Shown piece after piece: positions 4,642 through 10,000 of a stretch of DNA of 10,000 nt; within the stretch, counting starts at the first letter, position 1, and each line of letters starts with the position of its first letter. Under the pieces are notes generated by a model. That model was not told the DNA's origin. It saw nothing but the letters and a program-made list of their open reading frames with translations, and ran no database searches. Position numbers and translations under genes: made by a program. The DNA is from Asticcacaulis sp. (GTDB lineage: Bacteria; Pseudomonadota; Alphaproteobacteria; Caulobacterales; Caulobacteraceae): the NCBI RefSeq assembly GCF_020217185.1, contig NZ_JAIWNX010000265.1:1-10000 (forward strand). Direction: 5' to 3'.

Positions 4642-6480
4642 TCAGAAGGCCTTGGTCAGGGCGATCAGAGCCGACTGGGTCTTGTGGTCATCCTTGCCGA
4701 AGCTGCCCGCATAGCGCGCGGTGACGCCAAAGCCCATCACTTCGGTCGTCAGCCCGACCCCGGCGATGACACCTTCCGTGGGGCGTTCGTCCATCTCTCG
4801 GCTGAACGGCAGGGCGGTGTTATTGATCAACTGGCCTTTCAGCGGGTCCGTCTCACCGCTCAGCACGTCTTCATAGCCCAGCGAGCCCGTCAGGCGCGTC
4901 TTGTCGCTCAAGCGCGCCTGCGCCCGCAGTTCCAGCGCCCCGGACAGGGCCGACACCTTGCGCCCGTCAAAGCTGACGGCCCCGACGGTGTAGTTTTCGT
5001 CAAAGCCGCGCATATGGCCGCTGACCCACGACAGGCGCGCCACCGGCGTCAGAGACAGCGTCCCCATATCGTGCCGCCAGCCGGTTTCAACCTGCGCCGA
5101 AGCCGACCACCCCTGCACCTTTTCCTGCTGAATGGTGACGGCGGCCAGCGTCGTCTGGCGGCGATAGTCCTCAAACTCCTCATAGCCCATGCCGAGGCCG
5201 AAGATGACAAAGTGCGGCCCCTTATCCCATTTGGCCCCGGCATCGAAGCTGATCACCGTCGGCTTGGCGCTCAAAAGATAGCCCGTAGCGTCGCCTTTCA
5301 GCAGGGTGACGCCCGCGCCAAAGGTGGCGGCTTCGCCGTGCCCGAACACCGTGCCGAAGCGCAGCCCCGTCAGGTCGTAATCATAGGCCTTAGTCTTCAA
5401 ACCCACCGCCGTCGCACCGGGAGCCGATTGCAGGTTAACCGTGCGTTCCGATTGCGCCTGATCGCCGATCACTTCGACGAAGACGCCCTTTTGGCCTTCA
5501 TAAAGGCGCTGATTGAAGCCCAGCATGGCGTTGCGCCGCGCCGCATAGGACACATCGGCAAACAGGCTTACCCCCTCGGACAGGGTGGGCGTATAGAGGT
5601 ATTGCGTCGCCACGGCGGCCACCAGCCTGTGCCCGGCGGCGGTCGGGTGCACCCCGTCCCAGAACAGGTAGTTATTCTGCACCGAAGCCCCGCCGGTGAC
5701 GCAGGCCGTGGTCGCCACGCAGCTTGAGGTCACATCGCTGAGCCCGAAGGCTGACGGATTGGCGATAATCAGCTTGAACGCCGTATTGATGTCCACCTGC
5801 ACAATATTGGTTGTGGGGCGGTTGGCGGCGACGGTCTTCAGCGCTGTGCCCAGCGCCGAATTGAAGGACGAGCCGGAGAATCCGGCCAGATCCTGCGCCG
5901 TGGTGCCTTTGAACTGCGGCGTATTGTTGAGATCGGGCAGGTTCAGCACCAGCACCGTTCCCGCACCGGCTCCGGCGATCGTATTGACCTGAGACGCAAT
6001 ATCGCCAGCCGCCGAAGTGGCGAGGCTGCCCATCACACCCGTCGCCGTCGAGGGGTTGGTCGCCGCGACCGGCAGGCCCTGAAACAGGTTGTTGGCCCCC
6101 ACCCACATCGTCACCACATCACGCGCCCCGAAGGTGCCGCCGCGCGCCTGATAGGCCTGAAGCTGCACCGCGGTGCCCGGCGGATTGGCCTGCGTATCGG
6201 TGCGCGCCCCGCCAAAGGCGAAGTTGACATTGCCGGTCAGCGCCCCTGTGGTCGTGTAGCCGTTCATCGTGCCGACCAGATATTCGACCCACACCTTGTC
6301 ATTGGTGAAGCGGCGATTATACGGCGCCGGCGGCTGCGTCCCGCCCGTCACGGCATAGAGATTGCCGGAGTCGCTCAGCGAGTCGCCAAAGCTAATGACG
6401 CGATCATAGGTCTGGGCCGAGGCCACCCCTGCCGATAAGGCAAGGAGGGAGGTCAGCGCGATAAGGCTGGTGCGTTTCAT
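4642..6480 (-). CDS. GDSL/SGNH-family esterase autotransporter
   Basis: A 612-residue surface esterase/lipase of the EstA-like type: an N-terminal hydrolase displayed by its own C-terminal outer-membrane barrel. A Sec signal peptide (MKRTSLIALT onward) is likely cleaved after ASA at residue 22. The hydrolase has block I SFGDSLSDSGN with nucleophile Ser34, block II FAFGGART with the oxyanion Gly near 90, block III MWVGANNL with Asn130, and block V FWDGVHPT with Asp275 and His278, so all SGNH residues are present. Block III reads GANN where GxND is usual; the changed residue is not catalytic in the family. From about residue 300 the pattern is alternating amphipathic strands, an autotransporter beta-domain ending in Phe, the BAM recognition signature. 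The ATG at 6480 is followed at once by the signal peptide; the Shine-Dalgarno is weak. The substrate is unknown: lipid esters, or acetyl/methyl esters on plant polysaccharide, are possible. Confidence 0.93.
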   Translation of the reverse strand: MKRTSLIALTSLLALSAGVASAQTYDRVISFGDSLSDSGNLYAVTGGTQPPAPYNRRFTNDKVWVEYLVGTMNGYTTTGALTGNVNFAFGGARTDTQANPPGTAVQLQAYQARGGTFGARDVVTMWVGANNLFQGLPVAATNPSTATGVMGSLATSAAGDIASQVNTIAGAGAGTVLVLNLPDLNNTPQFKGTTAQDLAGFSGSSFNSALGTALKTVAANRPTTNIVQVDINTAFKLIIANPSAFGLSDVTSSCVATTACVTGGASVQNNYLFWDGVHPTAAGHRLVAAVATQYLYTPTLSEGVSLFADVSYAARRNAMLGFNQRLYEGQKGVFVEVIGDQAQSERTVNLQSAPGATAVGLKTKAYDYDLTGLRFGTVFGHGEAATFGAGVTLLKGDATGYLLSAKPTVISFDAGAKWDKGPHFVIFGLGMGYEEFEDYRRQTTLAAVTIQQEKVQGWSASAQVETGWRHDMGTLSLTPVARLSWVSGHMRGFDENYTVGAVSFDGRKVSALSGALELRAQARLSDKTRLTGSLGYEDVLSGETDPLKGQLINNTALPFSREMDERPTEGVIAGVGLTTEVMGFGVTARYAGSFGKDDHKTQSALIALTKAF

Positions 6481-6550
6481 GTGAGGGTCCGCCCTGTACG
6501 GAGTTTATGTTATGCACAGGAGGGAATGCCCGTTTGGCGGGAATGACAAG

Positions 6551-6596
6551 TGTGACCCACCGTCAATTTATGACGTTTTGGCGACAATCGTCACAA
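6551..6596. promoter_or_regulatory. Candidate promoter/operator region of the esterase gene
   Basis: Nested inverted repeats TGTGAC (6551-6556) / GTCACA (6590-6595) enclose CGTCA (6561-6565) / TGACG (6571-6575). On the minus strand a loose -35/-10 pair, TTGTGA (6596-6591) and CATAAA (6572-6567), is spaced 18 bases apart, 87 bases before the esterase start. Each hexamer matches the consensus at 4 of 6 bases, so this is only a suggestion. Confidence 0.25.
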
Positions 6597-6623
6597 AATT
6601 AACACACGGAATTTTTTGTATAA

Positions 6624-6639
6624 TTTCGCACATGCGAAA
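6624..6639. repeat. Short inverted repeat after the GH28 gene
   Basis: TTTCGCA (6624-6630) and TGCGAAA (6633-6639) are separated by CA, starting 3 bases past the GH28 stop codon. On the minus strand it is followed by TTATACAAAAAATT, with no T-run. It may be a weak transcript-end hairpin. A 12-bp palindrome TCGCTTAAGCGA (6646-6657) overlaps the final codons. Confidence 0.35.
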
Positions 6640-6642
6640 GAT

Positions 6643-8061
6643 TTATCGCTTAAGCGAAACGGCATGATACAGGGTCTGTGGCCGCGCCTCCGGGATTTGC
6701 GTCGCCATCTTAAGCCCCGTTAGCTCAAGCCAATCAACGTGCCGCGCCCACAGGCCCCAGGCGGGCGTGACCCCAAACATGGACGGCTCCGGATAGGCGC
6801 TCGGCAGGTCATCGACAAAAGGCGCGACCGACGCCGGGCTCAAACCGCCGCGATAGGTCAGGGCGACGTTTTGCAGCGTCACGTTCTGAACGGGACTTTC
6901 GGGCAGGCCCATGATCAGGGCGCAATAGTCGGGCAGGATGTCGGTGGCCGTCAGGTTGCGGATGGTCACGTTGCGGATACCGCCGACCCTGGTGCCTTCC
7001 GGCCCACGCAAGCGCGCGCCCACACGCAGGAAGATCGGCGCCGTGGTGATATCAGACAGGCGGAGGTCTTCGCACACCACGTCCTCTATGACACCGCCAT
7101 CGACCGTCTCAAGCGCCAGCCCGCGCGAGCGCTCAAAGCGGCAATTGCGGATGCGGATGCGGCGGAAATCGCCATTGGATTCCGTGCCGATCTTGATGCG
7201 CCCGGTAACGCGGTCCTGATCCGGCGCGCGGTCCTGCGTGCGGCCATAGGTGCCATCGAGCATAGTCCCCAGATCATAGCCCGACACGGTGCAGTCTTCG
7301 ATGGTGATGTCTTCGCAGGCCCGCACTTCACCGAGCGCGTAGCTCGATTTCAGCACAATGGCGTCGTCATTGGGCGTGTTGACGCGGCAACGACGGATGG
7401 TCACGCGACGGCAGGCGTCGATATCCAGCCCATCGCGGTTGGTATCGAGGCTTAAGCCCTCGATCTCCATATCCTCGACCCCGGTGGCCAGCAGGGCAAA
7501 GTGCCCGCCGTTCTTTATCGTGAAGTCTTTCAGCGTCACGTGGCGGCAGTTTTTCAGCGCAATGGCCTTGTTGCCCAGCCCCTGCATGGCCGACACTTCG
7601 GGGGCCAGTTCGGCCATCACCTCGGCCGACAGGCCGCGCATGGACAGGGGAAATTCGCCGGCCTGCTTTTGCCACTGAGAGCCCGGCCCTTCGCGGGTCA
7701 GGCCTTCGCCGTCAATCGTGCCTTCGCCGATGATGGCGATGCGCTCCGCCCCTTCGGCCCAGATCAGGCTGTTGCGCCAATGCGAATGGCCGAAATCCTG
7801 ATAGAGATCAAAAGGATTGTCTTCGGGCAGATCATAGTGCCCGCCATGCCGCGCCGGATCAGCCGCGATCAGCACCGCGCCCTTATCCAGATGCAGGGTC
7901 ACACCCGATTTGAGATTTAGCGAAAAACTGAGATACCGCCCGGCCGGAAACCGCACCACACCGCCATTGACAGCCGCCGCCTCAATCGCCGCCTGAATGG
8001 CAGAGGTATCCAGCGCCTCCCCCGTGCCCGTGGCACCGAACGCCCGCACATCCCACGTCAT
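6643..8061 (-). CDS. GH28-type (polygalacturonase-like) right-handed beta-helix glycosidase, cytoplasmic
   Basis: A 472-residue protein of the pectin-degrading GH28 fold, predicted to hydrolyse galacturonic-acid-type oligosaccharides. The N-terminus (VRAFGATGTGEALDTSAIQ) is the pectate-lyase-superfamily opening. The beta-helix coils follow, with repeats such as ITIEDCTV and IRIRNCRF. The catalytic aspartates are visible in TNRDGLDID (Asp210, Asp213) and NDDAIVLKS (Asp232-Asp233), and RIK occurs in GRIKIGTESNG (about 288-298). The classical GHG motif is not seen; the block before RIK reads SGYDLGTMLDGTYG, as in a bacterial GH28 subgroup. There is no signal peptide, so it probably acts on imported oligomers. 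A TTG at 8064 is in frame, but the ATG at 8061 is preferred; it shares one base with the parE stop (TGATG), implying coupled translation. The exact linkage cut is unknown. Confidence 0.9.
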   Translation of the reverse strand: MTWDVRAFGATGTGEALDTSAIQAAIEAAAVNGGVVRFPAGRYLSFSLNLKSGVTLHLDKGAVLIAADPARHGGHYDLPEDNPFDLYQDFGHSHWRNSLIWAEGAERIAIIGEGTIDGEGLTREGPGSQWQKQAGEFPLSMRGLSAEVMAELAPEVSAMQGLGNKAIALKNCRHVTLKDFTIKNGGHFALLATGVEDMEIEGLSLDTNRDGLDIDACRRVTIRRCRVNTPNDDAIVLKSSYALGEVRACEDITIEDCTVSGYDLGTMLDGTYGRTQDRAPDQDRVTGRIKIGTESNGDFRRIRIRNCRFERSRGLALETVDGGVIEDVVCEDLRLSDITTAPIFLRVGARLRGPEGTRVGGIRNVTIRNLTATDILPDYCALIMGLPESPVQNVTLQNVALTYRGGLSPASVAPFVDDLPSAYPEPSMFGVTPAWGLWARHVDWLELTGLKMATQIPEARPQTLYHAVSLKR

Positions 8062-8342
8062 CAATCCAGCCTGCTGTCTATGTCTTCGTTATGGTGAAAG
8101 ATTTGCACGATCAGGACGCCGTAATCCGTCTGTGCATAAAAGACTGTGTGCGAGCCGTGCTCATGGCGTCGATACTGACGAAAAGACCGCCCCATCTGCG
8201 GGTTCTGCGCCATGAGATCGAACACGGCGTGCAGGCCATAAAAGTAGTCATCGGCCTGTGCCTCTCCGAAATTAAGCAGAGAATAGGCATAGATTTCAGC
8301 CAGCTTGACCTCTGCGGCCGCCGATAATCTATAGACGGCCAT
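8061..8342 (-). CDS. parE: ParE-family toxin (RelE/ParE superfamily)
   Basis: A 93-residue toxin of the type II ParDE family. It begins with the characteristic YRLSAAAEVKLAEIYAYSLLNFG helix-hairpin region (5-27), followed by the family pattern MGRSFRQYRRHEHGSHTVFY (50-69) and the closing strand GVLIVQIFHHNEDI (75-88). Known ParE proteins poison DNA gyrase, while RelE relatives cleave mRNA; which applies here cannot be read from sequence, but the pairing with ParD argues for ParE. Its ATG (8342) overlaps the parD 3' end by 14 bases, typical for such pairs, with GAAGG a few bases before it. Its stop codon shares a base with the GH28 start. It looks intact. Confidence 0.9.
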   Translation of the reverse strand: MAVYRLSAAAEVKLAEIYAYSLLNFGEAQADDYFYGLHAVFDLMAQNPQMGRSFRQYRRHEHGSHTVFYAQTDYGVLIVQIFHHNEDIDSRLD

Positions 8343-8580
8343 CGGCCTTCAGCTTTTGTTTGACCGCCTGCATGATGTCAGGCAACGATTTGTCACTCAG
8401 GCCACTTTGTTCGGCCTCTTCCAGAAGTTTGGTGAGACGCAGTTCCTGAGACAAGCGCTCCTGATCACGCCGCACCAGATCGCGGATATATTCGCTCTCA
8501 TTATGATAGTCGCCACTGCTCACCCGCGATTTAATAAAACCGCGCATGGTTTCCGAAAGGGACACGCTCATCGACGACAT
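8329..8580 (-). CDS. parD: ParD-family antitoxin (ribbon-helix-helix)
   Basis: A small antitoxin that binds and neutralises ParE and represses its own operon. The N-terminal half is a ribbon-helix-helix DNA-binding domain: strand SVSLSET, helix MRGFIKSRVSSGDY, then NESEYIRDLVRRDQER. The C-terminal half (LLEEAEQSGLSDKSLPDIMQ to the end) is the toxin-wrapping tail. Two tandem ATGs occur at 8583 and 8580. GGAGG lies 2 bases before the first and 5 before the second, so 8580 is chosen (83 residues); a third ATG at 8571 begins the RHH strand. It is the first gene of the pair, 36 bp downstream of the DUF2075-type gene, so it may be transcribed from its own promoter or by read-through. Confidence 0.9.
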   Translation of the reverse strand: MSSMSVSLSETMRGFIKSRVSSGDYHNESEYIRDLVRRDQERLSQELRLTKLLEEAEQSGLSDKSLPDIMQAVKQKLKADGRL

Positions 8581-8583
8581 CAT

Positions 8584-8619
8584 GACCTCCGTTTGTTGAG
8601 ACCAATAGATAATATTAGA
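8584..8619 (-). promoter_or_regulatory. A/T-rich gap before parD, possible promoter/operator
   Basis: This 36-bp gap between the DUF2075-type gene and parD is A/T-rich in a GC-rich region. On the minus strand it reads ATCTA-ATATT-ATCTA (8619 down to 8605), a short direct repeat around a -10-like element, then the GGAGG of parD. ParD proteins usually bind such sites to autoregulate. No convincing -35 is visible. Confidence 0.35.
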
Positions 8620-10000
8620 TCACAAATCCTGCAATCCACAGGCTTTCAAAAAAGCATAGGTGGCATCGTAAAAGCCCGGTGGACGGGTCGGATCATCGAC
8701 ATCGCCCTTTGGTACGAAAATGACCATACCTTGCCGCGCACGGGTGAGAATAACGCGATAGGCGTTCTTCAGATAAAGCTGCGCGAACGCATCGTTCACG
8801 TTGCGCCATTTGGTCCCGGCGAATTTGTGGTGCTGCCAGCCGTCGTCTGAGTAACGATAATCGGCATCCCAGCAGACACCCACCCAATCCAGTTCCAGCC
8901 CCTGCACGTCGAACTCGGTGGCCACATCCTCCAGATACCAGGACGAGCGCACATCCTCGCGATCATTCAAAAACCAGTTGGCCGGCTCAATACTGGCCTT
9001 CACGTGCAGGCCCTCGGGTTTAAGACGATAGGCGCCTGAGGAGGCCACCAGACCATAGCGTTCTGTGCCGCGGGCTTTGCGACGTAACCAGCGGCGCGCG
9101 GCATTCAGATCGCGGGTGATGACAATGGGATAGGCCGTCAGTTGCGCAAAGGCGGTACGGGCGGCCTCGGCTTCACCGTTCAACAGATGCGCAACAAAGC
9201 CGGACAAAGTTTCCGCGCGGAAAGAGCGCATCGAGACACCCAAGTGCAGATCGTCGCTCAGCGTCACCTGAGCCTGCTGGATAAAGTGGCGCGCATCGTG
9301 GTTCAGATCATAGTCCGGCTGCACAATCTGCGCCGAGGCATAGACCCGCCAGTGCGGGAAGCGCGCCCGGATCGCCGCCATCCATTCGGACAAGCCGGCC
9401 TCGCCCGTATTGATCTCCTGCCCGCCGCCGATCAGGCACACCACCGTGCACCAGTCGGGATGACGGTCCATCACGCTGAGCAAAAAATCCGGTTCGGACA
9501 TATCGAAATCGGCCATGCCGCGTTTGGCCTGCATAAATTTCGAGGCCTGAGCGCGGGTCCAGGCCCGTTGCGCCTCATCAAACACCACCACGTGTTCGCT
9601 GGGCACAGTCGCACTGCCCGCATAGTCGTCGCGGAAATGGTGGATGTTCTGGATAAAGGCGCGCACATCGCGTTCGACATGCTTTTTGGAACGCCCGGTG
9701 CGCGCACTCTGATCGCGCGTCAGCGCCTCACGCAACACATCGACCAAAGGCCCGTTTCCCGACAGAAACGTCGCGTGTTCGTCGGCATGAGATTCGCTGC
9801 GCTGAGTGGCGATATTAAGTCCCGCCAGGGTCTTACCCGCCCCCGGTACGCCGGTGACGAAGCAGACCGTCTTGAGGTGGTGAAACTTGGCGTCTTCAAT
9901 CACCGCGGCGATAAAATCCTGCGTGCGGCTGAGGTTGATGGCGTCGGCATCTGAGCGCGCAATATCCCTGACATCGTGCCGGGCATAAAGCGCCCGCGCG
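8620..10000 (-). CDS. DUF2075-type P-loop helicase/ATPase (Schlafen group 3-like), 5' partial
   Basis: The frame is open to the window edge, so the N-terminus is outside; about 459 residues are visible. The part begins with DIARSDADAINLSRTQDF, then VCFVTGVPGAGKTLAGLN contains Walker A (about 9829-9852). VVVFDEAQRAWTRAQ contains Walker B as a DEAQ box (Asp-Glu-Ala-Gln at 9568-9579). LIGGGQEINTGEAG resembles a superfamily-1 motif III region. Downstream are FDVQGLELDWVGVCWD and the late helicase motif VILTRARQGMVIFVP. This order fits the PF09848 (DUF2075) family of nucleic-acid-dependent ATPases. The cellular role is not established; such proteins occur near restriction and other defence genes, sometimes with an N-terminal nuclease domain that would lie beyond this window. 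The GTG at 9903 falls inside conserved sequence and is not a plausible start. It is upstream of, and co-directional with, parDE. Confidence 0.88.
   Translation of the reverse strand, partial: ARALYARHDVRDIARSDADAINLSRTQDFIAAVIEDAKFHHLKTVCFVTGVPGAGKTLAGLNIATQRSESHADEHATFLSGNGPLVDVLREALTRDQSARTGRSKKHVERDVRAFIQNIHHFRDDYAGSATVPSEHVVVFDEAQRAWTRAQASKFMQAKRGMADFDMSEPDFLLSVMDRHPDWCTVVCLIGGGQEINTGEAGLSEWMAAIRARFPHWRVYASAQIVQPDYDLNHDARHFIQQAQVTLSDDLHLGVSMRSFRAETLSGFVAHLLNGEAEAARTAFAQLTAYPIVITRDLNAARRWLRRKARGTERYGLVASSGAYRLKPEGLHVKASIEPANWFLNDREDVRSSWYLEDVATEFDVQGLELDWVGVCWDADYRYSDDGWQHHKFAGTKWRNVNDAFAQLYLKNAYRVILTRARQGMVIFVPKGDVDDPTRPPGFYDATYAFLKACGLQDL

Noticed and set aside
4555..5727. Long plus-strand open frame opposite the esterase autotransporter
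   Set aside because: Composition is typical of a GC-rich antisense frame; the minus-strand gene has a signal peptide, full SGNH motifs and a barrel, so it is the real one.
6619..6624. Perfect TATAAT on the plus strand as a promoter
   Set aside because: No -35 element lies at a suitable distance and no plus-strand gene follows; it lies between two minus-strand genes.

Overview
The window looks like chromosomal DNA of a Caulobacterales alphaproteobacterium, most likely Asticcacaulis or a close relative. This rests mainly on a full-length CtrA cell-cycle regulator whose sequence, as I recall it, is close to Caulobacter CtrA throughout. It is supported by clustered GANTC (CcrM) sites upstream of that gene, an adaptation-type chemotaxis pair, and GC-rich codon use. 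No tRNA, rRNA, CRISPR array, transposase or integrase was seen.

Layout. (1) 1-1584, plus strand: the 3' part of cheB and all of cheR, joined by an ATGA overlap, the end of a chemotaxis operon, closed by a bidirectional terminator. (2) 1656-2797, minus strand: an ArsR-type HTH regulator and, upstream of it, an ArsC/LMW-phosphatase-fold protein that has lost its catalytic cysteine. The 287 bp between them hold four consecutive hairpins. (3) 3011-3373, plus strand: a small lipoprotein of the MliC lysozyme-inhibitor type with an 11-proline linker. (4) 3559-4260, minus strand: ctrA, with a strong bidirectional terminator downstream and a 381-bp upstream region carrying a CtrA-box-like site and four GANTC sites. 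(5) 4642-6480, minus strand: a secreted GDSL/SGNH esterase autotransporter. (6) 6643-10000, minus strand: a tightly packed group read in the order DUF2075-type P-loop helicase/ATPase (5' end outside the window), parD antitoxin, parE toxin, then a GH28-type beta-helix glycosidase whose ATG shares one base with the parE stop codon.

How the genes relate. CheB and CheR are the opposing receptor methylesterase and methyltransferase of chemotaxis adaptation. CtrA is the master cell-cycle response regulator; its upstream region suggests the Caulobacter logic of a distal methylation-sensitive promoter and a proximal autoregulated one. The ArsR/phosphatase pair resembles an arsenic-resistance module that has lost its chemistry. 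The most unusual part is the DUF2075-parD-parE-GH28 run, where a stress/defence-type module is physically, and possibly translationally, coupled to a cytoplasmic pectin-type glycosidase. I did not find a clear new multi-gene system. The best candidates for a second look are the pseudophosphatase, the hairpin cluster behind it, and the parDE-GH28 coupling.
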